Positions 34,451 to 43,698 of a stretch of DNA of 64,000 nt are shown here, piece after piece (position 1 is the first letter of the stretch; each line of letters begins with the position of its first letter). The DNA comes from Gracilinema caldarium (GTDB taxonomy: Bacteria; Spirochaetota; Spirochaetia; Treponematales; Breznakiellaceae). The DNA is taken from contig NZ_JAJUHW010000012.1 of the NCBI RefSeq assembly GCF_029265695.1, positions 1 through 64,000 of the forward strand, in the 5' to 3' direction. Made by a program: the position numbers and the translations under genes. The notes beneath the pieces are model-generated. The model worked only from the letters and a program-made list of their open reading frames with translations. It was not told the origin of the DNA and did not search any database.

Positions 34451-35083
34451 ATGAATACCATTATCCGTAAACCTTTTCGGTACCGTTATGACAATCTGGT
34501 CCTCATCCTCATTGGGATCAATCTCCTGGTGTTTCTTGCCCAAAACCTTTTCCCCGAAGCAACAGTCTATTTATCGCTTAATACCCAGCTTGTGCTCCGC
34601 TACGGCATGGTCTGGCAGTTTTTAACCTACATGTTCGCCCACGGAGGCATATCTCATCTGCTGCTTAATATGCTGGGGCTCTTCTTTTTCGGCACCCCTG
34701 TTGAACGGCAAATGGGATCCAAAGAGTTTCTGCTGTTTTATTTGGTAACCGGCTTTTTTGCCGGCCTTTTTTCATTTGGGCTCTTCCTGCTCACCGGTTC
34801 TGCCTCGGTATTTCTCCTTGGGGCATCAGGTGCCCTCTTCGCAGTCCAGCTCGCCTATGCAACCTTTTTCCCCGATTCCATAGTCTACCTATGGGGCATA
34901 CTGCCTCTGCGGGCCCCTGTTATGGTTTTGGGTTTTACCGCCCTGGAACTCTTTTTTTCGGTTACCGGTATTGCTTCAGGCGTCGCCCACTTTACCCACC
35001 TGGCGGGTTTTGCCTTCGCATGGCTTTATTTTATCATCCGATATGGAGAGAATCCCTGGCATTATCTTAAGATTCGCCGATAA
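34451..35083 (+). CDS. Rhomboid family intramembrane serine protease
   Basis: About 210 residues, six helices. The catalytic Ser126 is in GASGALF and His183 in AHFTHLAG, so the dyad is complete, and the FAHGGISHLLLNM helix-2 motif is present. It cleaves membrane proteins within the bilayer; substrates unknown. The ATG at 34451 is preferred to TTG 34415, which overlaps the ferredoxin stop. TTGACC (34415-34420), 18 bases, TATGTT (34439-34444) ends six bases before the ATG, and no Shine-Dalgarno is present. Confidence 0.92.
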   Translation: MNTIIRKPFRYRYDNLVLILIGINLLVFLAQNLFPEATVYLSLNTQLVLRYGMVWQFLTYMFAHGGISHLLLNMLGLFFFGTPVERQMGSKEFLLFYLVTGFFAGLFSFGLFLLTGSASVFLLGASGALFAVQLAYATFFPDSIVYLWGILPLRAPVMVLGFTALELFFSVTGIASGVAHFTHLAGFAFAWLYFIIRYGENPWHYLKIRR

Positions 35084-35159
35084 ATAAAACAAAGGAACCT
35101 TGCACGCCGCTCCTTTAAGCGGCAATCTGCAATCAGTAAATCCCCTTAAGGAGCAGCCG

Positions 35160-35855
35160 GTGCTCAAGCAAACCATAAAGGTACATACCGCATTGCTCAC
35201 CCTTTTAGTACTCAGCAGCCTTCCCGCCTGGCCGCAGATGGTTCTCCGGGGAGAAGTCAGGGTAGATCTAGAGCCTGTTTATATTCAGTATATTGAGGAA
35301 CCCTATCCGCTGGATACAAAAACTGCCCAAAAGCGGGCCTTGGAAGAAGCGGCCCTTTATTTCGGAGCCATGATATACGGATGGGCCTATGACTATGAAA
35401 TAGGCGAAAAGGCCCGGGCCATTCCCGAACAGTTTGAACTTACAAGCCAGGGAACCATCCCCTTCGGCGACGAGAAACTCTTTGCTACCGATGCCTGCCT
35501 CGAAGGGAGCTATCTTTTTGTTTGGATGGATTACCGGCCCGACCCAAGTCAGGAACGGCGGATTGAACAATGGAAGAGCGGGACCATCAAGAAAGTGCAG
35601 GCCATCGGGAACGGCCCCCTTGCAGGACCAGGAGCCGCAGGCTGGCTCGATGGCAAAAAACAGGCCCTGGAGGATGCAGCCCGCGCAGCGGTCCGGTCCC
35701 TTTTACGGGGCACCGAGCGGAACCGGCCCAAACACAGTACCGGTTTTGTCGCCCTAGCAGCCTTTCCCCGCTACTGGATGGATGCGGGCCGCTGGCAGTG
35801 CGGCGCTACTTTTTATATAGAAGTAATCGACATTACACCCTTTCCTGCCTACTAA
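35160..35855 (+). CDS. Exported protein of unknown function
   Basis: 231 residues from a GTG at 35160 preceded by AAGGAG; an upstream GTG/ATG frame to 35100 lacks a ribosome site. A signal peptide (residues 1 to about 26, ending PAWPQ) points to the periplasm. It has no recognised domain. Visible features are ARRALEE-like helices around TAQKRALEEAALYFGAMIYGW, a GDEKLFATDACLEGSYLFVWMDY stretch and DGKKQALEDAARAAVRSLLRG. The C-terminus ends in alternating strands. Downstream lies the convergent YjbQ gene. The function cannot be inferred. Confidence 0.75.
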   Translation: MLKQTIKVHTALLTLLVLSSLPAWPQMVLRGEVRVDLEPVYIQYIEEPYPLDTKTAQKRALEEAALYFGAMIYGWAYDYEIGEKARAIPEQFELTSQGTIPFGDEKLFATDACLEGSYLFVWMDYRPDPSQERRIEQWKSGTIKKVQAIGNGPLAGPGAAGWLDGKKQALEDAARAAVRSLLRGTERNRPKHSTGFVALAAFPRYWMDAGRWQCGATFYIEVIDITPFPAY

Positions 35856-35939
35856 GGGTCTCAGAAACAGCTCGCTTTCGGAACAGTTTTCACAGATTCC
35901 CTGCAGCCCTCTTACCCTTAACATGTATCGTTGCGCCCG

Positions 35940-36356
35940 CTATTCCCCGATAATCTTTACCAGGACCCGCTTGCGCCGCTGGCCGTCGAATTCGCCGTAA
36001 AAAATCTGCTCCCAGGGACCAAAATGAAGTTCTCCTCGGGTAATGGCAACCACCACTTCCCGGCCCATAATCTGGCGTTTCATGTGGGCATCCGCATTGT
36101 CCTCGCCCACATTGTGCCGGTAGGAAGAGACTGGCTCATGGGGAGCAAGCTTTTCGAGCCAGGCATCAAAATCCTGATGCAGCCCCCCTTCATCATCATT
36201 GATAAAAACACTTGCGGTAATATGCATGGCATTTACCAGACAGAGCCCTTCCTGCACCCCCGATTCCCGAACGAGGTCGGCCACCTGAGGCGTTATGTTG
36301 ATAAACTCTCGCTTCTTTCTGGTCTCAAACCAGAGTTCCTTAGTGAGGGATTTCAT
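35940..36356 (-). CDS. YjbQ/UPF0047 family protein
   Basis: 138 residues, normal for YjbQ. Conserved [26 protein letters not shown] and [47 protein letters not shown] segments carry the three histidines proposed for catalysis. Members show weak thiamine-phosphate-synthase activity and D-aminoacyl phosphate or phospholipid-linked roles are disputed. The larger frame to 37145 runs over the pheS region and is rejected. There is no Shine-Dalgarno; TGGACG, 17 bases, CATAAT (36369-36364) ends seven bases before the ATG. Confidence 0.9.
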   Translation of the reverse strand: MKSLTKELWFETRKKREFINITPQVADLVRESGVQEGLCLVNAMHITASVFINDDEGGLHQDFDAWLEKLAPHEPVSSYRHNVGEDNADAHMKRQIMGREVVVAITRGELHFGPWEQIFYGEFDGQRRKRVLVKIIGE

Positions 36357-36494
36357 ACAGATTATTATGAAGCATACTTTTAGAATCGTCCACAAATAAC
36401 AGCTCCGGTCTTTACAGGAAGGCCCTTCTCGGGTAACGTATACCCACATCCCGGATAATAGCAGACATGTGGGCCGGGACTTTTGGGAGTTTTC

Positions 36495-38099
36495 ATGGAT
36501 ACTCAAGCATTGGTTAAAAATCTGCATCCCCTCGAAGTCCGGATAATCCGGCATTATGGTATGCAGGATGAACTCACCATCGAAAAAGTAGAATCCGACC
36601 TCGGATTTAAAAGCGGAAACGGAAATCAGGCCCTTTCGTGGCTTTCCAGCAAGGGTCTTGTACGGGAAGTCAGGCGTGAAACAAGCATCTTTTATGAACT
36701 GACAGACTTGGGCCGCCAGTGGAAAGAACAGGGGACGCCGGAAGAACGGATGCTCAAGCTCCTTAAAACCAAGCTGGGTCTCCGGCTTCCCGAAATTGCC
36801 GAGGCTCTTGGTATCGAAAACAAGGACGTCGGCAGCGCCTTTGGAGCCCTCTCTAAAGCGGGTCTTCTTGCCATGGATGAGGCCAAACGGGTCGTGCTGG
36901 CTGCGGCGGCGGACGTACTGGACAACGGCCTGCCTGCACAGGGTGAGGCTGCTGAAAAAATGGTAACCCTGCGCCGGCTCCTCGAAAAGGCCGCCGCCGC
37001 CAGCGGCGGAGTACTGGCCGAAGGGGCCCTCACGGCACCGGAAAAGGCCGTCATGGCCGGCATTGCCAAAAAACGAGGCGCCAGCGATGCGGCCTTCCGC
37101 ATCGCCGAGCGGGAAACGGTGGTCTTTGCCTTTACCGAAGCGCATCCAGAGCTTGCCAAGGCCCTGGAAGCGGCAGGCATTACGGGAGATGAAATCGGTA
37201 CTCTTACGCCGGAACTCCTCGCAAGCGGCGCCTGGAAGGGAGCCGCCTTCCGGTCCTACAACGTAAAAGTACCGCCAAGCCGCCTCCTTGTGGGCCGCTC
37301 CAATCCTTATGCAAAATTCTTGGAAGATGTAAAGGATAAGCTCGTTTCATTAGGCTTTGAAGAATTCGACGGGTCCCTGGTGGAAACCGAATTCTGGAAC
37401 TCCGATGCCCTCTTTATGCCCCAGTTCCATTCCGCCCGGGATATCCACGACGTGTATTATGTGGCAGAACCGACCAAGGCTAAATTTATAGAAGAACCCT
37501 GGCTTTCCCGGGTAGCCGCAGCCCATGAAAATGGAGGAGACACGGGGAGCCGGGGATGGAACTATGCCTTTGACCGGGAATTTACCCGCAGACTCATACT
37601 GCGGAGTCAGGGAACCGTACTCTCAGCCCGCCAGCTCCCGACCGCCAAGGTGCCGGGGAAATATTTTGGTATTGCCCGCTGTTTCCGCTACGACCGGGTC
37701 GACGCGACACATCTGTCGGACTTTTATCAGACTGAAGGTATTGTCCTCGGAGAAGAGGTCAACCTCAGGACCCTCTTGGGCTTCCTTGAAATGTTTGCCG
37801 TGGAAGTCGCCGGCGCCAAGGAAGTTAAATACGTTCCGGGCTACTTCCCCTTTACCGAGCCTTCGGTAGAGGTGCATATAAAACACCCGGTGCTGGGCTG
37901 GTTCGAACTAGGCGGTTCCGGCATTTTCCGGCCCGAAGTTACCAAGGCCCTAGGGGTAGACGTACCGGTAGCAGCCTGGGGTATCGGCATTGACCGTATG
38001 GCCCTCATGGCCCTGGGACTCAACGACCTGCGGGAACTCTTTAGCTATGATATTGAAAATGTCCGCCTCAGACGGGCAAAGGAAAGCAGCCGGGAATAA
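36495..38099 (+). CDS. pheS: Phenylalanyl-tRNA synthetase alpha chain, archaeal/eukaryotic type
   Basis: 534 residues from ATG 36495 with GGGAG upstream. It has the long N-terminal winged-helix extension (about 1-160) seen in archaeal/eukaryotic PheS and absent from the bacterial type. The class II core follows: [35 protein letters not shown] (motif 1 region), [27 protein letters not shown] (motif 2) and [15 protein letters not shown] with [11 protein letters not shown] (motif 3). This type is known from spirochaetes. It charges tRNA(Phe) with the beta chain encoded 38 bases downstream. Confidence 0.96.
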   Translation: MDTQALVKNLHPLEVRIIRHYGMQDELTIEKVESDLGFKSGNGNQALSWLSSKGLVREVRRETSIFYELTDLGRQWKEQGTPEERMLKLLKTKLGLRLPEIAEALGIENKDVGSAFGALSKAGLLAMDEAKRVVLAAAADVLDNGLPAQGEAAEKMVTLRRLLEKAAAASGGVLAEGALTAPEKAVMAGIAKKRGASDAAFRIAERETVVFAFTEAHPELAKALEAAGITGDEIGTLTPELLASGAWKGAAFRSYNVKVPPSRLLVGRSNPYAKFLEDVKDKLVSLGFEEFDGSLVETEFWNSDALFMPQFHSARDIHDVYYVAEPTKAKFIEEPWLSRVAAAHENGGDTGSRGWNYAFDREFTRRLILRSQGTVLSARQLPTAKVPGKYFGIARCFRYDRVDATHLSDFYQTEGIVLGEEVNLRTLLGFLEMFAVEVAGAKEVKYVPGYFPFTEPSVEVHIKHPVLGWFELGGSGIFRPEVTKALGVDVPVAAWGIGIDRMALMALGLNDLRELFSYDIENVRLRRAKESSRE

Positions 38100-38137
38100 G
38101 GCCCTGCCGAAATGTTGCAGAGGATGGAGTAAACAAG

Positions 38138-39880
38138 ATGCCTAAAATAGAAGTGAATGAACAGCTTTTTTACAGTCTCGTAGGCCGGCGCTGGTCGAAC
38201 CGGGATGCCTTTGAAGAAGCCCTTACCTGCGCGAAGGCAGAGCTGGACGAAGATTCAGACAAAAAACTACCCGAAGCAGAACGGGTCTTAAAAATTGAGC
38301 TTAACGACACAAACCGGCCGGACCTCTGGTCCACTGCCGGCGTTGCCCGGCAGCTGCGGATCCACGGCGGCGGCGGTATTCCCCAGTATTCATTCTTCTC
38401 CCGCCCCGGGGCAGTTCAGGAATCTCAGCGCTACCGGGTCGTGGTAGATCCGGCTCTTAAAGACATTAGGCCCTATATCGCCGCCTATGTGGTAAGCGGC
38501 AAAGCCATCGATGACAGCCGCCTTAAGGACATTATCCAAACCCAGGAAAAACTCTGCTGGAATTTTGGCCGCAAGCGGCGTTCCATTGCCATGGGGGTTT
38601 ATCGGACCAGTCTTATCAAGTGGCCGGTGCGCTATGTAGCCGCCGATCCCGACAGTACCAAATTCACACCCCTGGGTTTGGAGGAAACTCTTTCCCTCCG
38701 GGAAATCTGCGAAAAACACCCCAAGGGCCAGGAATACGGCTACATCGTTTCGTCCTTTAAAAAATTCCCCTATCTCACCGATTCGGCGGGAGATACCCTT
38801 TCGTTCCCGCCGGTCATTAACAGCGCCCGGATTGGAGCGGTAGAGGAGGGCGACTCGGAACTGTTCATCGAAATGACCGGCACGGACCTGGAATCCTTGA
38901 CCTTAGCGGTGAACATGACCGCCTGCGATTTTGCCGATATGGGCTACACGGTGCATCCGGTCACTGTAGAATATCCCTATGATACACACTTTGGAAGAAC
39001 CATTACCTTCCCCTACTATTTCCAGAAACCAACCTTCTGCTCGCTGAAGCGGGTGGAACGGTTCCTCGGCGAAGCCCTGGACGCCAAGGCCTGTGTGGCA
39101 GCCCTGGAACGGATGGGCTGCAAGGCTGATGTTGCGGAAGATACGGAAGCAGGATCCACAGAAAAAAGCCTCGGAATCCAAGTCTATCCTCCGGAATATC
39201 GAAACGACTTTCTCCATGCGGCAGACGTGGTAGAAGACGTGATGATCGGCCGTACCCTTCCCTCGTTTACGCCCCTCAAACCCCGGGACTTTACCATTGG
39301 CCGGCTCACCCCCATCACCCAATTCTCCCGCCGGGTTAAGGAATGCATGATCGGCCTTGGATACCAGGAAATGATCTACAATTATCTTGGGTCCGGCAAA
39401 GACTTCATCGAAAAGATGCGGCGGGACGGGTCCCAGATTATTCGAATCAGCAATCCCATGACCGAAAATTACGAGTATGTTCGGGACTCAGTGTTAGCAT
39501 CCCTCATGATTTCCGAGTCCGTATCTGCCCATGCGGTCTTCCCCCACAAGATTTTTGAGGTGGGCAAGGTGGCGTATCGGGATGATACTGAAAATTATGG
39601 GGTAAAGACCCGGCAGCACCTGGGCTTTGTTCATGCTGCCTCGGATGCCAACTTTAACACCGTCGCAAGCCAGATACAGGCTATCTTCTACTACCTTTCC
39701 CGGGAGTACGATGTGGAAGAAGCGGAGGACAGCCGTTTTATCCCCGGCCGGGCAGCGGCGATTCTGTACAAAGGAAGCAGAATCGGCGTGTTCGGCGAAC
39801 TGCACCCCCAGGTACTCGAAAACTGGGGCGTAACCATGCCCTGTACGGCCTGTGAGGTCGATCTGGACGCCCTGCTATAA
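38138..39880 (+). CDS. pheT: Phenylalanyl-tRNA synthetase beta chain, archaeal/eukaryotic type
   Basis: 580 residues, short compared with about 800 in the bacterial type. It lacks the EMAP-like N-terminal tRNA-binding and the C-terminal anticodon-binding domains. It opens MPKIEVNEQLFYSLVGR and has the B3/4-like editing region with ELNDTNRPDLWSTAGVARQLR and RRSIAMGVYRT, then the class II-like fold with PPEYRNDFLHAADVVEDVMIG. A GGATGGAG ribosome site precedes the ATG. It pairs with pheS. Confidence 0.96.
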   Translation: MPKIEVNEQLFYSLVGRRWSNRDAFEEALTCAKAELDEDSDKKLPEAERVLKIELNDTNRPDLWSTAGVARQLRIHGGGGIPQYSFFSRPGAVQESQRYRVVVDPALKDIRPYIAAYVVSGKAIDDSRLKDIIQTQEKLCWNFGRKRRSIAMGVYRTSLIKWPVRYVAADPDSTKFTPLGLEETLSLREICEKHPKGQEYGYIVSSFKKFPYLTDSAGDTLSFPPVINSARIGAVEEGDSELFIEMTGTDLESLTLAVNMTACDFADMGYTVHPVTVEYPYDTHFGRTITFPYYFQKPTFCSLKRVERFLGEALDAKACVAALERMGCKADVAEDTEAGSTEKSLGIQVYPPEYRNDFLHAADVVEDVMIGRTLPSFTPLKPRDFTIGRLTPITQFSRRVKECMIGLGYQEMIYNYLGSGKDFIEKMRRDGSQIIRISNPMTENYEYVRDSVLASLMISESVSAHAVFPHKIFEVGKVAYRDDTENYGVKTRQHLGFVHAASDANFNTVASQIQAIFYYLSREYDVEEAEDSRFIPGRAAAILYKGSRIGVFGELHPQVLENWGVTMPCTACEVDLDALL

Positions 39881-39898
39881 TTACTTAAGGAGCTTGCC

Positions 39899-40390
39899 AT
39901 GCAAATAACCTTTGATCTGGTTCAGCTTCCGGTTCCCCAGGACCTGAATATCATTGTGGGCCAGTCCCATTTTATTAAAACCGTGGAGGATCTGGCGGAA
40001 ATCATGACCGCTTCGGTGCCGAATGTAAAATTTGGACTAGCCTTTAACGAAGCCTCGGGACCCTGCCTCGTACGCAGCGAAGGAAACGATCCGGAACTGG
40101 TTAAGGCCGCCGAATCCTGCGCCCTTACGGTAGGCGCGGGGCACACCTTCTATCTTATTATGAAAAACGCCTATCCCATCAACGTGCTGGACCGTATCAA
40201 GGCCTGCCCCGAGGTCTGCCAGATCTACTGCGCCACCGCAAATCCCGTACAGGTGGTGGTGGCTATAAGCGATCAGGGCCGGGGCATCATGGGCGTTATA
40301 GATGGCTCAAGTCCCAAGGGTGTGGAAGGGGATGCGGAAAAGACTGAGCGAAAGGGCCTTTTGCGCCGCTTTGGCTACAAGTTTGCGTAA
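39899..40390 (+). CDS. Adenosine-specific kinase (PAE2307-like)
   Basis: 163 residues matching the DUF355 adenosine-specific kinase family. Conserved segments include IIVGQSHFIKTVEDLAEIM, KFGLAFNEASGPCLVR, AESCALTVGAGHTFYLIM and CATANPVQVVVAISDQGRGIMGVIDGSSPKGVE. The family is mainly archaeal, with some bacteria; activity is assigned from structural work, so the substrate is tentative. AAGGAG precedes the ATG and it follows pheT by 18 bases, so it may share the pheST mRNA. Confidence 0.9.
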   Translation: MQITFDLVQLPVPQDLNIIVGQSHFIKTVEDLAEIMTASVPNVKFGLAFNEASGPCLVRSEGNDPELVKAAESCALTVGAGHTFYLIMKNAYPINVLDRIKACPEVCQIYCATANPVQVVVAISDQGRGIMGVIDGSSPKGVEGDAEKTERKGLLRRFGYKFA

Positions 40391-40401
40391 GAATAGGTGT
40401 A

Positions 40402-40420
40402 GCGGTTTCAATGAAACCGC
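40402..40420 (+). terminator. Hairpin after the adenosine-kinase gene
   Basis: GCGGTTTC and GAAACCGC form a perfect 8-bp stem around a 3-base loop. The following sequence is not a clean T-run, so termination is likely but not certain. Confidence 0.45.
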
Positions 40421-40450
40421 TGCACAGCGATTTGTTTACTTGAATAAAGC

Positions 40451-40465
40451 ATATACAATGTATAT
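40451..40465. promoter_or_regulatory. Palindromic operator upstream of mazE
   Basis: ATATACA-A-TGTATAT, a perfect 15-base palindrome, immediately before a TATAAT (40468-40473) and 22 bases upstream of the mazE ATG. It fits the known autoregulation of mazEF by the antitoxin. Confidence 0.6.
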
Positions 40466-40487
40466 CTTATAATAAGAGGGAGCAAGT

Positions 40488-40721
40488 ATGCAGACCGTAG
40501 TACAGAAATGGGGGAACAGTCTCGGAATACGTATTCCGTCTCTTTATGTAAAAGAGTTTAATTTGAAAAGCGGCAATTTAGTTGAAATTACTGAAGAAGA
40601 TGGTAAAATCGTAATACACCCGCCTAAAAAAACACTCACAGAATTACTTTCAAAAGTTACCAATGAGAATAAGCATTCAGCAATAGAAACTGGGCCTTCC
40701 ATGGGAAATGTAGAATGGTAA
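40488..40721 (+). CDS. mazE: MazE/AbrB-type antitoxin
   Basis: 77 residues: an AbrB-like swapped-hairpin DNA-binding domain (VQKWGNSLGIRIPSLYVKEFNLKSGNLVEI) followed by a short tail that would wrap MazF. GAGGGAG precedes the ATG. The gene is AT-rich compared with its neighbours, as expected for recently transferred toxin-antitoxin genes. The toxin frame starts inside its last seven bases. Confidence 0.92.
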   Translation: MQTVVQKWGNSLGIRIPSLYVKEFNLKSGNLVEITEEDGKIVIHPPKKTLTELLSKVTNENKHSAIETGPSMGNVEW

Positions 40722-41062
40722 AAAAATATGTCCCTGATCAAGGCGATATTGTTTGGCTTGATTTTAATCCGCAGTAGGGACATGAACAAAAACGCCGTAG
40801 ACCTGCACTTGTTCTTTCCTTTAAAGAATATAATGAAAAGATTGGATTAGCAATCTTTTGCCCTATAACAAGTAAAGTAAAAGGCTATCCTTTTGAAGTT
40901 GAAATTATTGGAGAAAAAATAAAAGGATGTGTACTGAGTGATCAAATAAAAAGCCTTGATTGGACAGTAAGAAATATTGAATATATTGAAAAAATTACAA
41001 ATGATAAAAATGATAAATTTGAAGAAGTAATAAATACTGTGCTTTTAATAATAAAGAGATAA
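40715..41062 (+). pseudogene. mazF: MazF toxin gene interrupted by an in-frame amber codon
   Basis: From ATG 40715 the frame reads MVKKYVPDQGDIVWLDFNPQ, then TAG at 40775-40777 (codon 21), then GHEQKRRRPALVLSF and onward to TAA at 41060-41062. Both sides match MazF, an mRNA interferase, at full length (115 codons). The stop sits where MazF normally has Lys in DPTKG, so a single AAG-to-TAG change would explain it. No restart codon with a ribosome site is evident near 40778. The toxin is probably dead, and the antitoxin intact. Confidence 0.88.
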
Positions 41063-41097
41063 GAGCACAGAACATTTGCGTAAAAGGAGGCACTCAA

Positions 41098-41961
41098 ATG
41101 GATGAGGCTTTAAAAAAACGGATTCTTGCGGCGCAAAAAAACGAGATTACCGAGTATTATGTATACACAAAGCTGGCGGCCCTTGCCAAAACTGAACAGA
41201 ACGCCCAGGTCCTCCGGGACATCGGCGAAGCAGAGCGGCGCCACGCAGAGTTCTGGAAGACCAAAACTGGAGTAGAGGTCCAGCCCAACTGGGGCAAGGT
41301 GTGGCGGACGGTCATGCTAGCCCGTATTCTTGGGCTTACCTTTGTACTCAAACGGATGGAAAAAAACGAAGGCACCGCATCCCGCAAATATGCGGAAATT
41401 GAGGAAGCCTTTCCGGAAGTTAAGAAAATCGGTGCCGAAGAAGCGGCCCATGAACAGAGCCTCCTGGCCATGCTGGACGAGGAACTCTTGCAATATGTGG
41501 GCTCCATCGTCCTCGGTCTCAACGACGCCTTAGTTGAACTTACCGGAGCCCTCGCCGGGTTTACACTCGCCTTAGGGGATACAAAAATCATTTCTTTGGC
41601 AGGTCTTGTAACGGGTATTTCAGCAGCCTTCTCTATGGCCGCTTCTGACTACCTATCTTCCAAGGCAGAAGGGGATGCACGGGCAGCCCGATCAGCCCTC
41701 TATACGGGGGTAGCCTACCTCATCACGGTTATTTTGATGATCCTTCCCTACCTGCTTATACCCTATAAATTTGTGAGCCTCGCCATTACCCTTATCATCG
41801 TGGTGTCAATCATCTTTCTCTTTAACTATTACATATCCGTTGCCAAGGACCTCAATTTCAGGCAGCGTTTCTGGGAAATGACCTTTATCAGTCTCGGGGT
41901 GGCGGCCTTTTCCTTTACCTTGGGCTGGATACTCAAAATCATGCTCGGGGTAGACGCGTAA
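41098..41961 (+). CDS. Erythrin-VIT1 fusion (MbfA-type iron/manganese exporter)
   Basis: 287 residues. Residues 1-130 are a ferritin-like erythrin domain with metal-binding Glu residues (AAQKNEITEYYVYTKLA, EAERRHAEFW, AEEAAHEQSLLAML). The remaining residues are a VIT1/CCC1-type membrane domain (GSIVLGLNDALVELTGALAGFTLAL, then FSMAASDYLSSKAEGDARAARSALYTGVAYL). Family members export Fe2+ or Mn2+ under oxidative stress. AAAAGGAGG precedes the ATG. It opens an iron-related block with the Fe-S assembly genes 68 bases downstream. Confidence 0.92.
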   Translation: MDEALKKRILAAQKNEITEYYVYTKLAALAKTEQNAQVLRDIGEAERRHAEFWKTKTGVEVQPNWGKVWRTVMLARILGLTFVLKRMEKNEGTASRKYAEIEEAFPEVKKIGAEEAAHEQSLLAMLDEELLQYVGSIVLGLNDALVELTGALAGFTLALGDTKIISLAGLVTGISAAFSMAASDYLSSKAEGDARAARSALYTGVAYLITVILMILPYLLIPYKFVSLAITLIIVVSIIFLFNYYISVAKDLNFRQRFWEMTFISLGVAAFSFTLGWILKIMLGVDA

Positions 41962-42028
41962 GAGGCTGATTCAGGGGCTAGCGCCAGAAGGTTCAAGTGA
42001 TTATAGTAGTACTGAAAGGAACTCATCG

Positions 42029-42760
42029 TTGAACTTACTGGAAATTCGCAATCTATCACTCGTAAAAAATGGCAAGCCCCTGCTGCTGAACATTACAGCC
42101 GATATTTGGCAGGGCTATGTACATGCGGTCATCGGGCCTAATGGAGCAGGAAAATCCACACTGGCTCAAACTATTATGGGCCTTTCTGGCTACCGGGATA
42201 TCGAAGGGGAAATAATTTTTGAAGGGAAACCCATACAGGGTCTTTCTGTTGATGAACGCGCCCGGCTCGGTATTACCCTCGTGTTCCAGGAGCCCGCCCG
42301 TTTCGAAGGTCTTTCGGTTCCCGACTTTATCCTTGCCGGGGCAAAGGAAAAACGACCTGGACTGGTGGACGAAGCACTGCGGGTCGTCGGCTTGGACCCC
42401 CAACGCTATCGTTCCCGGGCGGTCGATAAAACCCTATCCGGGGGAGAACGGAAGCGTATTGAGCTTGCCTCGGTTTATGCCATGAAACCCCGGCTCCTGT
42501 TGATGGATGAGCCGGACAGCGGCGTAGATATCGACTCCATTCAGCATATTTTTACCGTAATCCGGGAGCTGAAAGCGGAAGGGACTACGGTCCTCCTTAT
42601 TACCCACAGCGGCGAAGTCCTGCAGCAGGCGGATCACGCATTTTTGCTCTGTGCGGGCCAGATAGTCGACAAGGGCTCCATGGACCGAATGCTCGATTAT
42701 TTTAACGGACAGTGCGCCCCCTGCACCCATGTGGGTTGTCCCGACATTGACAGGAAATAG
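42029..42760 (+). CDS. SufC-like Fe-S assembly ATPase (SmsC candidate)
   Basis: 243 residues, TTG start at 42029 with AAAGGA upstream. A SufC-type ABC ATPase: Walker A GPNGAGKST, signature LSGGERKR, Walker B LLLMDEPDSGVDID and the His switch LLITHSG. The C-terminus carries a CAPCTHVGCPD cysteine cluster, unusual for SufC, possibly metal-binding. Together with the next gene it forms a two-gene scaffold without sufD, sufS, sufE or sufU, like the SUF-like minimal system described recently. It energises cluster assembly on the partner protein. Confidence 0.9.
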   Translation: MNLLEIRNLSLVKNGKPLLLNITADIWQGYVHAVIGPNGAGKSTLAQTIMGLSGYRDIEGEIIFEGKPIQGLSVDERARLGITLVFQEPARFEGLSVPDFILAGAKEKRPGLVDEALRVVGLDPQRYRSRAVDKTLSGGERKRIELASVYAMKPRLLLMDEPDSGVDIDSIQHIFTVIRELKAEGTTVLLITHSGEVLQQADHAFLLCAGQIVDKGSMDRMLDYFNGQCAPCTHVGCPDIDRK

Positions 42761-42762
42761 TT

Positions 42763-43698
42763 ATGGCAGCAAACGAAAAAGAAGAACTTCTGGCAGAGCT
42801 TTTGGCGTCCATCAATCAACACCATTATGGACCTGGGGTGGCCCATATCGAAATACACGGCAACGAAGTCTTGGGGGCTCACCTGGTGGATGGACTTGAG
42901 GTCAGCTCTGAAAGTTTCTCAGATGGTGTGCGGGTCGAAATTCGGGTCCGTGCGGGCGTTCACATTGCTCAACCGGTCCATTTCTGCTTTGGCATTATTC
43001 CCGATAACGGGATACAAAAGATTATCTCCCACACGGTTATTGAAGAGGGTGCCAAGGCCCAATTTATGGCCCACTGCACATTCCCGAATGCAGTCAACGT
43101 CCAGCACCTTATGGACGCAAAGATTGAATTGCAGAAAAATGCAAGCCTTTCTTATTTCGAGCGGCATATTCACGGTCCCAAGGGCGGGGTAACCATAGTC
43201 CCAAAAACGGTAGTTTATTTGGCTGAAAATGCCCGGTATAGCACCGAATTTGAGCTTATCCAGGGAGCTGCGGGAGTGGTAGAGCTGGATTATAAAGGTT
43301 ATTGCGAAAAGGACGCAGTGCTCGATATGAAAGCCCGGCTCTACGGGAGGCTCAATGACTCTATCCATATCCGCGAGGCAGTAGAGCTTAAGGGAGAAAA
43401 TGCGGTCGGAGTTTTAACCAGCCATATTGCATTAAAAGAGCAGGCCCAGGCAATTATTGAAAACGAAATTATTGCCGAAGCGCCCTTTGCCAGAGGCCAT
43501 GTGGACTGCAAGGAAATCGTACAGGGGGAAGCCCAAGCCCGGGCTATTCCTATTGTCTTTGTAAAAGACCATCGGGCCCATGTAACCCACGAAGCAGCCA
43601 TCGGATCGGTGGATTCCAAACAGCTGGAAACCCTCTTAAGCCGGGGACTCACTGAAGACGAAGCAACCGACCTTATTATTAAGGGGCTCCTGTCATAA
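42763..43698 (+). CDS. SufB/SufD-like scaffold (SmsB candidate)
   Basis: 311 residues, much shorter than E. coli SufB (about 495). It matches the beta-helix core and C-terminus: ISHTVIEEGAKAQFMAHCTFPN, TIVPKTVVYLAENARYSTEFELIQG, and the C-terminal PIVFVKDHRAHVTHEAAIGSVDSKQLETLLSRGLTEDEATDLIIKGLL. The SufB-type cysteine and histidine candidates are present in HFCFG, AHCTF, DCKEI and VTHEAAI. It starts two bases after the SufC stop. Which of SufB or SufD it descends from cannot be decided by eye. Confidence 0.88.
   Translation: MAANEKEELLAELLASINQHHYGPGVAHIEIHGNEVLGAHLVDGLEVSSESFSDGVRVEIRVRAGVHIAQPVHFCFGIIPDNGIQKIISHTVIEEGAKAQFMAHCTFPNAVNVQHLMDAKIELQKNASLSYFERHIHGPKGGVTIVPKTVVYLAENARYSTEFELIQGAAGVVELDYKGYCEKDAVLDMKARLYGRLNDSIHIREAVELKGENAVGVLTSHIALKEQAQAIIENEIIAEAPFARGHVDCKEIVQGEAQARAIPIVFVKDHRAHVTHEAAIGSVDSKQLETLLSRGLTEDEATDLIIKGLLS

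Noticed and set aside
36357-37145. Extension of the YjbQ frame to 37145
   Set aside because: It runs over the pheS region on the other strand and the family start is at 36356.
40715-41062. Pyrrolysine insertion at the amber codon
   Set aside because: No pyl genes are visible in the window, and the stop replaces a common Lys, so a simple nonsense change is more economical.
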